Positions 10,001 to 19,250 of a stretch of 64,000 bases of DNA are shown piece after piece; within the stretch, counting starts at the first letter, position 1, and each line of letters begins with the position of its first letter. A program made the position numbers and the translations under genes. The DNA lies in the NCBI GenBank assembly GCA_026707745.1, contig JAPOWG010000011.1, positions 124,001 through 188,000 on the forward strand, written 5' to 3'. Below the pieces are notes generated by a model, which saw only the letters and a list, made by a program, of their open reading frames with translations, ran no database searches and was not told the origin of the DNA. This stretch comes from Chloroflexota bacterium. Lineage in GTDB: Bacteria > Chloroflexota > Anaerolineae > Aggregatilineales > Phototrophicaceae.

Positions 10001-11636
10001 CTCGACCAAGGGCGGATTCGGACCGATCACGCAGTTGGCTGGCATGCGCGGTTTGATGGCGGATCCCTCCGGGCGCATCATCGATTTGCCGATTCGCAGC
10101 CATTTCCGCGAAGGGTTGAACGCCTTGGAGTACTTCATTTCCACACATGGCGCGCGCAAGGGTCTGGCGGATACGGCGCTGCGCACGGCGGATGCGGGTT
10201 ACTTGACGCGGCGGTTGGTCGATGTCGCCCAGGATATGATAGTCAATCGTTGGGACTGCAATACACAGCGGGGCCTGACGATTCGTCGGTCGGACGATGT
10301 GGCTGGACAAACTGTCGAAGAGCGCATTGTCGGCCGTTGCGCCTCTGAGGACCTCTTTGATCCGGACAGTGACGAATTGATTGTAGGACGCAACGAAATC
10401 ATCGACGAAGAAATCGCGTCTGTGATCCAAAACTCGAGCGTTGAGGACCTGGAAGTCCGCAGCCCATTGACCTGTGATTTAATACACGGCGTTTGCGCGC
10501 TGTGTTACGGTCGCGACTTGGGCACGGGTGATATGGTCGGTATCGGGTCGGCGGTAGGGATTATCGCGGCGCAATCTATTGGCGAGCCGGGTACGCAGTT
10601 GACCTTGCGGACCTTCCATAGAGGGGGTACTGCAGAATCCGGCGGCGATATCACGAGCGGTTTGCCGCGCGTTGAGGAGCTATTTGAAGCGCGTCGCAAA
10701 CCAAAGGGCGAATCGGTGATGACCGAGATCGACGGTATCCTGCGATTGCACGAGCGAGAGGACGGCGCTCGCATCGCTACGGTCATCAAGAGCGAAGTGG
10801 AGAATGAGACGCACGTCGTTCCAGAGGACTGGGAAATCTGTATCGAGGATGGGAAGGATGTCGAAATCGGCGGGCTAGTGGCCCAGAACGGCGACGAAGA
10901 ATTGAAGGCGAGCTTGGCTGGAACGGTACATATCGAGGACCATACCGTTTACATCCGCAATGAAACCAGTGAATCGGAAGATTATGAGATTCCTGCCAAT
11001 GCGCGCTTGCGCAAGTCCATCTATGATGGCATGACCGTTTCGCTCGGCGAACAGTTGACCGAAGGATCCAAGAATCCGCATCGTATCTTGCGCGTATTGG
11101 GCGAGAACACGACGCAAATGTACTTGTTGGGCGAGATACAGGAAGTTTACCGCAGTCAAGGCGTGAACATTGCTGACAAGCACTTCGAGACAGTCATCCG
11201 CAAAATGATGTGCAAGGTTCAGATCACCAAGAGTGGCGACAGCGACCTGCTGCCCGGCGAGTTGATCGACCGGCTGAAACTGCTGGAGATCAACGAATCT
11301 CTAATAGCCGAGGACCGGGAACCTTGCGCAGGTACGCCCATTCTTCTGGGCATCACCAAAGCGGCGCTGAGTACCGAGAGCTACCTGTCGGCGGCCAGTT
11401 TCCAGCATACGATCAAAGTGCTGGCCGGCGCCGCTATCGAAGGGCAGGTCGACCCCTTGCACGGGCTAAAGGAGAACGTGATCATTGGCAAGCTGATTCC
11501 GGCCGGAACCGGGTTCCATGCCTATCAGGATCGCGAGGCCGTCGCGCCGTCGGTCACGCTGGAGGCTCAGGGAGCACTTGACTTCGACGATCTGAGCGAT
11601 CAAGACGACTTCGAGAATATGCTGAGCGAACTCTAG
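7017..11636 (+). CDS. rpoC: DNA-directed RNA polymerase beta' subunit
   Basis: Beta' forms the catalytic centre of RNA polymerase. The 1539-residue chain shows the N-terminal zinc ribbon (C59, C61, C74, C77), the magnesium-binding NADFDGD (N642-D648), the [16 protein letters not shown] and ERVILNR-like regions, the trigger-loop region with [18 protein letters not shown], and a C-terminal end rich in acidic residues. Residues about 145-320, between the clamp and the conserved core, are almost entirely charged coiled coil, an insertion absent from E. coli beta'. The start is TTG with AGGAGG 7 nt upstream. rpoB is not adjacent, which is unusual. Confidence 0.98.
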   Translation: MEAKDFSALRISLASPEQIRSWSYGEVTKPETINYRRLRPEMDGLFCERIFGPTRDWQCYCGKYKNIRYRGIICDKCGVEVTRSSVRRERMGHIELAAPVAHVWYTRRVPSYLGLLLDVSRRNLDRVLYFAQYVVTQVDQDARGKAITRIEKELELKEQELTGELEEQFSELRDDRDQRAEEFESKVKAIRDHFDGELGRLSDEVMNEAQAAQTRVESMLGQAASAEISLQATETVVVEKGEEVTNDHISRIQTEVNEYLSKLQSEIEELSKAEIAKISGDIDDANVEVASSLEEQAEEIEQRIRNLRNSAEKQINELEDLHVLQFLSESRYRELKSRFGNVFQANMGAEAFYEILGTLNLAKLAEELWIEVRTSKSKQRSRKATKRLRVVESLRNSRSTVIDSDETNQENEPNGNRPEWMILTVLPVIPPDLRPMVQLDGGRFATSDLNDLYRRVINRNNRLKHLLDLGAPDVIVRNEKRMLQEAVDSLIDNSQRGKALSRRGRRELKSLSDMLKGKKGRFRRNLLGKRVDYSGRSVIVIGPKLKLHQCGLPKTMALELYRPFVISRLVQYNYASNVKGAKRIIERERPEVWEVLEEVIRERPVLLNRAPTLHRLGIQAFEPLLVEGKAIQIHPLVCSAFNADFDGDQMAVHVPLSEQAVKEARELMLSTRNLLKPSDGMPIVGPSKDMVLGNYYLTMDPTVEIVAQKARADEFRSEQVLYGGEHKVGIAVRSNGYYYAQFRQVPNVELFFDDTEPDDNGRPKVLETAVDRTVQALLDGEVDCILANAYEMRRYMRAKGVEDQLEITNLHERRVVVDMDEVEYLYRIGLVHLHTPILLGNVYDTRGPQDEPEICTVGRAIFNRILPDEMRFVQETMGKKGLQNLVARCYQVIGAEITTEVVDAIKNYGFHYATISGTTIAVSDLTIPDERTDILQQADEVVTRAERDFRRGLMTEEERYQITIDEWNRAKEFLQDRIRDTLDPYGPIAIMAISGSTKGGFGPITQLAGMRGLMADPSGRIIDLPIRSHFREGLNALEYFISTHGARKGLADTALRTADAGYLTRRLVDVAQDMIVNRWDCNTQRGLTIRRSDDVAGQTVEERIVGRCASEDLFDPDSDELIVGRNEIIDEEIASVIQNSSVEDLEVRSPLTCDLIHGVCALCYGRDLGTGDMVGIGSAVGIIAAQSIGEPGTQLTLRTFHRGGTAESGGDITSGLPRVEELFEARRKPKGESVMTEIDGILRLHEREDGARIATVIKSEVENETHVVPEDWEICIEDGKDVEIGGLVAQNGDEELKASLAGTVHIEDHTVYIRNETSESEDYEIPANARLRKSIYDGMTVSLGEQLTEGSKNPHRILRVLGENTTQMYLLGEIQEVYRSQGVNIADKHFETVIRKMMCKVQITKSGDSDLLPGELIDRLKLLEINESLIAEDREPCAGTPILLGITKAALSTESYLSAASFQHTIKVLAGAAIEGQVDPLHGLKENVIIGKLIPAGTGFHAYQDREAVAPSVTLEAQGALDFDDLSDQDDFENMLSEL

Positions 11637-11654
11637 GCGCAAGCGCCATAAAAT

Positions 11655-11690
11655 CGCGCGAGGCGTCGCTTGATGTCCTCGCGCGTATTT
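11655..11690. terminator. Terminator hairpin after rpoC
   Basis: A perfect 9-bp stem CGCGCGAGG/CCTCGCGCG with a 13-nt loop is followed by TATTT. It lies between the convergent ends of rpoC and the glycosyltransferase gene and probably serves rpoC. Confidence 0.7.
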
Positions 11691-13741
11691 CAGGGTCGAT
11701 CGCGAATTTCTATCTTGCCGACATGGAGGCTGTCCGCGATCGGCTGATTCGCGCCATCGACGACTGGTATCCGCGTACCGTTGCGCCAGTCGTAAATGCC
11801 AAGCTTCAATGTGTATTTGCCCGCTTCAATCCGGTCCAAGAGGGGCACAAAGTGGTCTTGCACAAAGAACACTCCCGGATGCCAATGTTCAGGCGGTACG
11901 CCTAAATAGTCGCGTTGCGCGACTACCGCGCCAGCTTGATCGACCAAGTGCATGAAGATTTGGATGCTGGCCTCAGTAGATCCCAGAGCTTCGAAATAGA
12001 GTTGATTGTGGATGCCATCGTTCTCGCCGTAGACGGCTTGTCTCAACAGTTCTATGCCATGCAATCTCAGCAAGTCCCCAAATTGAATTGGAAGCGACAT
12101 TGGAAGGGATCCTGCCTGGCTCTCGATAGAGACTGGATGCGCGGAAGCCGATGACAAGGCTTCCGCCAGATATTCTGAATGACTGCTTAGTTGATAAATC
12201 TCAAAGGCTATATGACCGTCTTCACGCAGGATCCGTCCAATATGCTTCGTCCCGAATTGCTCTTTCAACCAGTGAGCATGTTTCGAATTAATTGGCGACA
12301 AGGGCGAAACGAATAATTGTGTCGGCTGTGGGCTAAGGACGATATTGAAAAGGCCATCAAACCAGACCACATGCAATGCTTCTTGCGACGGCCCATTAGC
12401 ATATTTGTAGACAATCGGGTCAAGTTCTTGGTTCGGGACTGATATAAAAACGATCTCTTCATTGCTGTCTCGCAGATAATCCGCCAGTTTCCGCAGGTCA
12501 TTTCGATAGATTCTGTAAGGCAGCCTTTCTTGTTCGCCGAAATGGTGGAATGGCAATTCGGTTCTCGACGATGTTGTCCATTCAACAAAGTAGGCTTGAT
12601 AATCGGCGATGCCAGTGACAGCTACAGACAGAAGCCCCAAGGACCAGCCAAGATATGGTCGCCCCTTGAACAGCATACACAATTGCGAAACGGCGATGCC
12701 GACGAATAGCATGACGCTTGGCAGAGCCGCGATGGAACGAAGGAAAGAGGGCGCCCGGATCGTCAAGAGACTTGGGACCAACCCAAAGAGCAACAGAGCG
12801 ATGAGGAAAACATTGAGGGGCGACCCTCGCGCGCGGATGAGGGCCGCTGCCAGGCCAAAATAGACCAGCAAGCCGATCGGGAGCGTGAATAGCGGACGCC
12901 CGGCGACATTGTATCTCCAAAGAGGATCGCCGACAAATGCTGGCATGCCGATCAGTCTCTTGGCATTGTCTAGCAGTTGTTCCGGATCGCCGTCCATCGC
13001 CAGGCGCATCGGTTGAGCGATTCCTTCCGCGCGCCTCAGGCTTTGCTGGTGCAAAAGGATGTATGCCATTGGCAAGGCCGTCACAAAGGCAAGGATAGCC
13101 ACCAGAATCAACTCGAGCCAAATGCGCCGAATCAAGTTGCGATTGCAGATGGCAATTGTCGCCACAAACAAGCAGTAAGCAGGGACTAGCGCCAAGGACG
13201 CCGTATAGGTGTAAAGGGCGAATCCCAGAGCAAGTCCGGTCACTATGGTTGAGCGCCGTCTATCGGGAGGCTTTTGCGCGCGGAATATTCCTGACAATCC
13301 GATTAGCACAAGGAGCACGATCACTGGTAGCATAACCGCTCGCAGGCCGACCCTCGATGTGAATATCGCCCAAAACGAGACGGCTGTCATAGCGCTGGCG
13401 ACAAATCCCACGAGGCGAGAATAGTTTTGCGAGCCGAACCGGTACGTTAGGGCAACCGTGAACAATCCGCAGACAAAGGCGGGAAATTTGATCATCAGGG
13501 AGTTGATGCCAAACATGAGGTAGGACAAGCCAAGCAGCCATATAAAGGCCCCTTCGCGCCCTTGATTCGACTCATAGAATACGCGGAAATCTCCTTCATC
13601 GACGAGCCCTATTGCGTCCTCGGCATTGAAGATCTCATCGTGTTGAAGTCCTGGCGGCACTTCGCCATACATCCATAGCCGCAGAAAGGATGCGGTCAAA
13701 AGGATCAGGACGCCGACGGATACCTGATAGCGGGATTTCAT
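11690..13741 (-). CDS. Membrane glycosyltransferase of the PMT/ArnT (GT39/83-like) superfamily
   Basis: This 683-residue protein has about ten or more membrane helices in its first 430 residues, then a large extracytoplasmic region. The first loop carries GLQHDEIFNAEDA, whose D-E pair matches the catalytic acidic motif of dolichyl/undecaprenyl-phosphate mannosyltransferase-type enzymes. The C-terminal 200 residues resemble a beta-sandwich and are not in the core family. Such proteins move a sugar from a lipid carrier to protein or lipid outside the membrane; donor and acceptor are unknown. It follows the glycoside hydrolase lipoprotein gene by 9 nt and is likely co-transcribed with it. Confidence 0.8.
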   Translation of the reverse strand: MKSRYQVSVGVLILLTASFLRLWMYGEVPPGLQHDEIFNAEDAIGLVDEGDFRVFYESNQGREGAFIWLLGLSYLMFGINSLMIKFPAFVCGLFTVALTYRFGSQNYSRLVGFVASAMTAVSFWAIFTSRVGLRAVMLPVIVLLVLIGLSGIFRAQKPPDRRRSTIVTGLALGFALYTYTASLALVPAYCLFVATIAICNRNLIRRIWLELILVAILAFVTALPMAYILLHQQSLRRAEGIAQPMRLAMDGDPEQLLDNAKRLIGMPAFVGDPLWRYNVAGRPLFTLPIGLLVYFGLAAALIRARGSPLNVFLIALLLFGLVPSLLTIRAPSFLRSIAALPSVMLFVGIAVSQLCMLFKGRPYLGWSLGLLSVAVTGIADYQAYFVEWTTSSRTELPFHHFGEQERLPYRIYRNDLRKLADYLRDSNEEIVFISVPNQELDPIVYKYANGPSQEALHVVWFDGLFNIVLSPQPTQLFVSPLSPINSKHAHWLKEQFGTKHIGRILREDGHIAFEIYQLSSHSEYLAEALSSASAHPVSIESQAGSLPMSLPIQFGDLLRLHGIELLRQAVYGENDGIHNQLYFEALGSTEASIQIFMHLVDQAGAVVAQRDYLGVPPEHWHPGVFFVQDHFVPLLDRIEAGKYTLKLGIYDWRNGTRIPVVDGANQPIADSLHVGKIEIRDRP

Positions 13742-13750
13742 CCGGCCAAC

Positions 13751-15238
13751 CTAGGGTCGATTAGCCAAAGCGCGGTAAAGCGGGCGCTCGCGTTTGCGGT
13801 TGTCGCCATTGAATGAAGGGTAGAGCAGGCTGTAACCTGCCAGTTCGCTACGGCTGCTGATGGTCAGTTCTTCGGCAAAACTCAGGTTCCATAAGATCAT
13901 GACGCCGATATCACTGCGAGACTGCGCGATTTGGAAGGCGCGCAAGGTGTAGTCGCGTTGATTTAGCGCTGAGTTGTAATACATCCAGGGATCCGGCGCA
14001 TCGGTCGGATATCCCTCCCATGTGGCCCAGCCGAACTCGGTGGCCCACATCTTGGCGTCGTGTCCATTCGCCCGGATGATTTCGCTGTAATCGCGGATAT
14101 TTTGCGAAAAGAAAAACTGCGGCTGGTCGTCCCAGCCTTGACCATCCACATTGTTGCAGCAAACGAAATCCGGCGGATTCCCCCAACTGTAAGGATGAAT
14201 GCCGATGACCACATCCGGGTAGCTCGCCAATCCGGCCTGATACATTTGGCGCAAGAAGCTGCGATCGTTGACCGAGATGTTCTGCGAGGTGCCGGTTGGC
14301 GCCAGCCCGGCGGTTATCACCGTGATGTTTGGCGAGTAGGCGCGGATGGCATGGTAGCCAACACGGAACAACTCCATATAACCGGCCCCATCGAAAGCGG
14401 CTTGGCCGGTCCATTCTCGCTTGAGGTTTGGTTCGTTCCAGATTTCTATGGCATCGATATAGGGTCCGAGTTTTTCCAGCAGCAAGCCTAGGAAGGCGGC
14501 GAGTTGGTTGAGATCGTCGGGCGGTCCGTCTTCGTCGCGGTTGACGTTGCGCGCCCAGTCCGGGGCTTTGGCGATGCTGAGCATGACTTTGTTGCCGCGC
14601 TTGTCGGCTTCTTGCACATGCAATTGGAAGAGGCGGAAATTCTCTTCGAATTGACCCGGGAAGTCTGGTTGCATCCACTCCCAGGAGGCTTGCAGTTTGA
14701 TCCAACCCATGCGAAGCGCGGCGATCTGCTGCAAGGTTCGGTCCCAACCGGCGACGTCAAAATTGTAATGAACCTGGATTCCCATCCTGCTTCCGTCCAG
14801 GCGGATGTCAGCAACGGGCAGCGGCGTCGTTATGTCGATCTGCGGTTGCGGAGACTGTAAATCCAGCTGGGTCTCCGCCGCGAACTCCGCGGGGCGCGCT
14901 GTGCTGGTTGGCGGTATTTGATAGCCCGCGTCAATGATCGCGCCTATCAAGCGCCCGGTTGCCGCTCGTTGCGGGCTAGAAATCGCTACGGCAGTGACGG
15001 TTGGGAGATCGGGCGCATCGGCATCCAGCGTTGGGAGCTGTCGGCCGGCAACGTTCGGCAATTCAACAAGTTCTTGAACGGCGGGCGTCTCGAAAATCGG
15101 CGTGACTTCCGCGATGAGTTTCACTTCCGGGGCAACTGCAATAGTCGGTTCGGGCGCCTGACCGGCGCAACCGGCAAGCGCGAGCGCACAGACAATAATG
15201 GCGGCGAGGGAGGGACGTAGGATGCTTCTATGTGGCAT
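13751..15238 (-). CDS. Glycoside hydrolase-like lipoprotein (clan GH-A TIM barrel)
   Basis: This 495-residue protein starts with a lipoprotein signal peptide whose lipobox LAGC places the modified cysteine at residue 24. A low-complexity linker of about 120 residues (T, P, A rich) leads to a TIM-barrel domain. IEIWNEPN (acid/base Glu near 267) and MWATEFGW (nucleophile Glu near 400) fit clan GH-A enzymes such as GH5, GH39 or GH79. It is probably anchored on the outer face of the membrane, with the barrel held away by the linker. The exact sugar is not deducible. It pairs with the downstream membrane glycosyltransferase. Confidence 0.82.
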   Translation of the reverse strand: MPHRSILRPSLAAIIVCALALAGCAGQAPEPTIAVAPEVKLIAEVTPIFETPAVQELVELPNVAGRQLPTLDADAPDLPTVTAVAISSPQRAATGRLIGAIIDAGYQIPPTSTARPAEFAAETQLDLQSPQPQIDITTPLPVADIRLDGSRMGIQVHYNFDVAGWDRTLQQIAALRMGWIKLQASWEWMQPDFPGQFEENFRLFQLHVQEADKRGNKVMLSIAKAPDWARNVNRDEDGPPDDLNQLAAFLGLLLEKLGPYIDAIEIWNEPNLKREWTGQAAFDGAGYMELFRVGYHAIRAYSPNITVITAGLAPTGTSQNISVNDRSFLRQMYQAGLASYPDVVIGIHPYSWGNPPDFVCCNNVDGQGWDDQPQFFFSQNIRDYSEIIRANGHDAKMWATEFGWATWEGYPTDAPDPWMYYNSALNQRDYTLRAFQIAQSRSDIGVMILWNLSFAEELTISSRSELAGYSLLYPSFNGDNRKRERPLYRALANRP

Positions 15239-15340
15239 GAAAAAAGTCTACCATAGCAAGATAGCGCTTTCTATTCTGGATTGGATCAAGATGGGTTGAG
15301 CATCTCGTAAACTCGTCGAGCAACAAGTGCGCTCTGCAAT

Positions 15341-15370
15341 TTGACACTTTGTCAGATTACATTCTACAAT
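15341..15370 (+). promoter_or_regulatory. Sigma-70-type promoter of gyrA/parC
   Basis: The -35 TTGACA (15341-15346) and -10 TACAAT (15365-15370) are separated by 18 nt, the same design as upstream of rpoC. The expected start of transcription is near 15377, giving a leader of about 135 nt. Confidence 0.75.
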
Positions 15371-15384
15371 GGACTAGTAAAGTT

Positions 15385-15490
15385 CCGGGATATGGCCAGC
15401 TTGCTTTATCCCGGTGAGCCGTTTGCCAGCAATACCGATCTTTCGCGCTACGGCTCGGCAAAAAGCAACGGACCCCTGTTGGAAACATCA
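15385..15490 (+). ncRNA. Structured 5' leader of gyrA/parC, possible pseudoknot
   Basis: Three pairings can be read by eye. CCGGGATA (15385-15392) pairs with TATCCCGG (15407-15414). GAGCCGT (15416-15422) pairs with ACGGCTC (15450-15456). TTTGCC (15422-15427) pairs with GGCAAA (15457-15462), crossing the previous stem as in an H-type pseudoknot. A small hairpin CAACGG/CTGTTG follows near 15467-15482. It matches no riboswitch class known to me. It may be an autoregulatory leader. Confidence 0.4.
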
Positions 15491-15511
15491 TCAAGCCATT
15501 GAGGACGGTTC

Positions 15512-18169
15512 ATGACCGATCGAGCCATTCATAAAGTTAATATTGAGCGCGAGATGCGCGACGCATATTTGAGCTATGCGATGAGCGTCATCGTTTCCCG
15601 CGCGCTGCCTGACGCTCGTGACGGCTTGAAACCTGTGCATCGCCGGATCTTGTATGCGATGCACGATATGGGGATGAACCCGCGCGGAGCGCATAAGAAG
15701 AGCGCGCGAATCGTCGGTGAGGTATTGGGCAAATACCATCCTCACGGCGATGCGGCTGTCTACGAAACGATGGTGCGCATGGCGCAGGACTTCTCCATGC
15801 GCTACATGCTGATTGACGGCCAGGGGAACTTCGGCAGTATTGATGGCGACAGCGCCGCGGCGATGCGATATACCGAGGCCAGAATGGCTAGCTTTGGCAG
15901 CCAATTGCTGGTTGATATCAACAAGGAAACGGTCGATTTTGTCGAGAACTTTGACGGCACGCTTAACGAGCCGGCGGTATTGCCGTCAGTATTGCCAAAC
16001 CTGCTGGTGAACGGCGCGTCGGGAATCGCGGTTGGCATGTCCACAAACATTCCGCCGCATAACCTGGGAGAGATTTGCGACGCGCTGGTTCATATTTTGG
16101 GCCAGTGGGAACGCTTTGACGACATCGATGTCGACGAACTCATGCGATTCGTTCGGGGACCGGATTTCCCAACGGGCGGCGTCATCTACAAGATGCGCGG
16201 CGACGAAGATATGCTGCGCACGGCCTTTGCGACCGGACGGGGCAAGATCACCTTGCGGGCGAAGCTGCATGCCGAAGATATGGGACGCGGCAAATCTCGC
16301 ATAATCGTCAGCGAATTGCCCTATCAGACCAACAAAACCACGTTGATCGAACGAATCGCAGCGCTTGTAAGCTCAGGCAAACTGGATGGACTTGCAGATT
16401 TGCGGGATGAATCTGATCGGCAGAATACCGTGCGCCTGGTGATCGAGTTACAGCGCGGCGCAGATGTCAAAGAGGTTTTGGCGGCGCTTTTCAAGTTGAC
16501 GCCGCTGCAGTCAACATTTGGCATTATCATGTTGGCGCTGGTCGACAGTCAGCCGCGCCTGCTGAACCTAAAGCAAGCGCTGCGCGTCTATTTGGAACAT
16601 CGCCTGGAGGTGGTTCAACGCCGCAGCCGCTTTGATCTGGCGCGCGCGCGCGAACGGGCTCATGTGCTTGACGGGCTCATCGTTGCGCTGGACAATCTGG
16701 AGGCGGTGATTGCGACCATTCGCAAATCGCGCAATGTCGAGACCGCCAGAAACAATCTGGTGAAAAACTTCAAGGTGACCGAGATTCAGGCCGGGGCGAT
16801 ATTGGATATGCCTTTGCGGCGCCTGGCATCGCTGGAGATTCGGAAGATACGGCAAGAGCATCGAGAAACCTTGAAACTCATCGCGTCGCTGGAGGCGCTC
16901 TTGGCGAGCCCGCAGAAACAGCGGATGCACATTTCCGAGGAGCTATTGGAAGCGAAAGAGAAACATGGTGACCGTCGCCGCAGTACGATTGTCGAGAGTG
17001 AGGCGTCTGCCCTGACGCTGGAAGACTTCTTGGTTCCGGAAGAGAAGACGGTAGTCATGTTCAGTACCCGGGGGCAACTGGGTCGAATGCCGCTGGATGA
17101 ACCACCCAGAGTGACAACGGCGACAAAAGTCCCGCCACGTCTGCTTCAACACAGCACGACCGGGCAGATTCTGCATCTCTTTTCAAACAAGGGCAGTTGC
17201 GCCACAGTGCCTGTGCAGCAGATACCTCAAGTGGAACAGGCTTCCGACGGCATGCATTTCAGTGATTTATCCTCGTTACCCGTCAAGCGGAAGATCGTCA
17301 CGTTTATGTGTTTGCCGATGAATTCTAAGACGGGATATTTGTGTTTTGCTACAGCGCAGGGACAAGTGAAACGATTGCATGTGAGCGAATTGCCAGGGAT
17401 GATGTCTCACGAATTTGGCGTGATGAATCTGGCGAAAAATGATCGACTTGTCAGTGTGCTCTATAGCAGCGGCGCCGACGAACTGATTCTCTTTACATCG
17501 CGCGGTTATGCGATCCGCTTCAGCGAGGAAGATATCCGGTCCACCGGTTTGACATCGAGCGGTGTGCGCGGGATACAACTCAAGGATAGGAGCGATCGCG
17601 TCGTTGGCGCCTGTCTGGCGCATGACAAATTGCACGCGTGGATTGTCGCCGAAGACGGAATCGCCATGACAAGCCCAATCCATCAGCTCAATGCGCAAGC
17701 GCGAGGCGGCGTTGGCAAACCCATCACTGACCAGTTATTTGGCGGCCGGCGAGTCGTCGCGGCCGCTGTCGGTCGTTTGGACGATACGATTCTGGTCTTG
17801 ACGAGCAGGAATAAAGCCAAATATATGTCGATAAGGCTAGCGAATCACATGGCTCAGCGCTTGGACGGCTGCAACCCGGTCATCGCGTTGCGCGAGAAAG
17901 AGACCGTTGTCGGCGTCGTCGAATATCGCAAGCGCGTTGACTCCTTTGTCGTCGATCCTGTCTTGCCGGATGATGAGATCTCTCCGACGAATGAGGACTA
18001 CTCCAGTGTGGACGAGAATCTGTTACACGAAGAAGTCCAGTCGCCCGCGCAACTTGAGTTGACTCTGGAAGAAATCGAGCTGCTCTTGGACAAGGCAGAC
18101 GAGGCGGCGAGAGACGATGCCCATGTCAAATCCAACGGCGCTGATCCAGACGCAAACAATGACGCTTAG
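15512..18169 (+). CDS. gyrA: Type IIA topoisomerase subunit A (gyrase A / ParC)
   Basis: The protein has 885 residues. The breakage-reunion domain carries the catalytic Tyr120 in [11 protein letters not shown] and the conserved [20 protein letters not shown] start. A C-terminal beta-pinwheel follows from about residue 510. The GyrA-box position reads QARGGVG (about 728-734) instead of QRRGGKG, losing two basic residues, so wrapping activity may be reduced and a ParC-like role is possible. At the quinolone-contact positions, Ala81 replaces the E. coli Ser83 equivalent and Glu85 the Asp87 equivalent. GAGGA ribosome site 6 nt before ATG. The 3' end overlaps the convergent next gene by 44 bp. Confidence 0.93.
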   Translation: MTDRAIHKVNIEREMRDAYLSYAMSVIVSRALPDARDGLKPVHRRILYAMHDMGMNPRGAHKKSARIVGEVLGKYHPHGDAAVYETMVRMAQDFSMRYMLIDGQGNFGSIDGDSAAAMRYTEARMASFGSQLLVDINKETVDFVENFDGTLNEPAVLPSVLPNLLVNGASGIAVGMSTNIPPHNLGEICDALVHILGQWERFDDIDVDELMRFVRGPDFPTGGVIYKMRGDEDMLRTAFATGRGKITLRAKLHAEDMGRGKSRIIVSELPYQTNKTTLIERIAALVSSGKLDGLADLRDESDRQNTVRLVIELQRGADVKEVLAALFKLTPLQSTFGIIMLALVDSQPRLLNLKQALRVYLEHRLEVVQRRSRFDLARARERAHVLDGLIVALDNLEAVIATIRKSRNVETARNNLVKNFKVTEIQAGAILDMPLRRLASLEIRKIRQEHRETLKLIASLEALLASPQKQRMHISEELLEAKEKHGDRRRSTIVESEASALTLEDFLVPEEKTVVMFSTRGQLGRMPLDEPPRVTTATKVPPRLLQHSTTGQILHLFSNKGSCATVPVQQIPQVEQASDGMHFSDLSSLPVKRKIVTFMCLPMNSKTGYLCFATAQGQVKRLHVSELPGMMSHEFGVMNLAKNDRLVSVLYSSGADELILFTSRGYAIRFSEEDIRSTGLTSSGVRGIQLKDRSDRVVGACLAHDKLHAWIVAEDGIAMTSPIHQLNAQARGGVGKPITDQLFGGRRVVAAAVGRLDDTILVLTSRNKAKYMSIRLANHMAQRLDGCNPVIALREKETVVGVVEYRKRVDSFVVDPVLPDDEISPTNEDYSSVDENLLHEEVQSPAQLELTLEEIELLLDKADEAARDDAHVKSNGADPDANNDA

Positions 18170-19241
18170 CCAGCGCTAGCAGTTCTGCATCATATTGCGG
18201 GGCCATGACGCGCCAGTCGAATTCGGCGATTTTCGCCCGCAATGGATCGGTATCCGCACGGAGATCGCCGCGCAAATGACGCCGCAACTGGGCGGTGAGA
18301 CGATCCCTGGTGTAGAGGCATTTTCCGCGCAGTTCCTCCGTCAGCAGGTCTGGATAGTTGAGGCGGTCCGGCAAGATCGGCACGCAGTTGCAATAGATCG
18401 CCTCGCAGATTGAGACGCCGAAAAACTCCTGCCAGGCGGTGCTAACAACATAATCGGCGCGCCACAAGAGTTCGGCGTAATCGGCGAAGGAGCCAAGGTA
18501 TCCCAGTTGCTCGATTCGATCGGGCAGTCCCGCTTGCAAACATTGGAAAGCTGCGGGCATCTGGCCAAAGCTCTCACCGGTTATGGCGACGCGAAAGTCG
18601 AATCCTTCGCTGGCAAGCTGGAGCGCGCTTCGGACAAAGGCGTCGGGATCTTTGTCTTCTTCCCAACGATGGTTCCAGACGATGAGGGGCGGGCCGTCTC
18701 GCTGAGGCCCAACCTTGAATTGATCGAAGCGGCGCAAATCAATGCCCAGGGGCAAGACTTGCGATTTTGCTCGGATACTTTCGATGGTGTCCAGTTCGTT
18801 GTAGTCGGCAAAATGCTTGAGCAGCCGCGGCAGTTGCTCCATAAAGTCACGCAGGTGAAAAGGGCTGTTGAAGTAATTGCTGTCGGCGGTCAAGGCGCTT
18901 ACGTAATTTATAAAACCATAGCGCCAGCCATGCTCTTGTCGGCGATTTTGCGGATAGGATAGCTGGTTTTCATGAAAGTAAAGCGCGGTCGGCACTTCGC
19001 CCAGATGGCGATAGGTGAGCGCGCGAAATATGGAAAGATCAATCATGCCCGAGGCCAGAATGAGATCGGGCTTTGATCGGAGCAGACGGGCAAAACTGAT
19101 GGCGGCGCCTTGCATGCGCCATTTCCAGAATTGCGCGGGCAGTGTGATCAGGTCTATGTCGTGGGCCGAGAAACGCTTGTAGCCATCGGCCCAGGCTTTG
19201 TGGCTGCCACCGTAATACGATTCGAGCAGTGCAATGCGCAT
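18126..19241 (-). CDS. tRNA-queuosine alpha-mannosyltransferase-like glycosyltransferase (DUF3524)
   Basis: The 371-residue protein begins [20 protein letters not shown] and continues with [18 protein letters not shown], the signature of the DUF3524 domain, followed by a GT4-like Rossmann half with [11 protein letters not shown] and a sugar-nucleotide site near [13 protein letters not shown]. In animals this family (GTDC1/QTMAN) adds mannose to queuosine in tRNA-Asp. Bacterial members are known by homology, and their acceptor is less certain. No queuosine synthesis gene is nearby. It overlaps the convergent topoisomerase gene by 44 bp at the 3' ends and lies 9 nt downstream of relA on the same strand. 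Confidence 0.85.
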   Translation of the reverse strand: MRIALLESYYGGSHKAWADGYKRFSAHDIDLITLPAQFWKWRMQGAAISFARLLRSKPDLILASGMIDLSIFRALTYRHLGEVPTALYFHENQLSYPQNRRQEHGWRYGFINYVSALTADSNYFNSPFHLRDFMEQLPRLLKHFADYNELDTIESIRAKSQVLPLGIDLRRFDQFKVGPQRDGPPLIVWNHRWEEDKDPDAFVRSALQLASEGFDFRVAITGESFGQMPAAFQCLQAGLPDRIEQLGYLGSFADYAELLWRADYVVSTAWQEFFGVSICEAIYCNCVPILPDRLNYPDLLTEELRGKCLYTRDRLTAQLRRHLRGDLRADTDPLRAKIAEFDWRVMAPQYDAELLALAKRHCLRLDQRRWI

Positions 19242-19250
19242 AAAAGGGGA

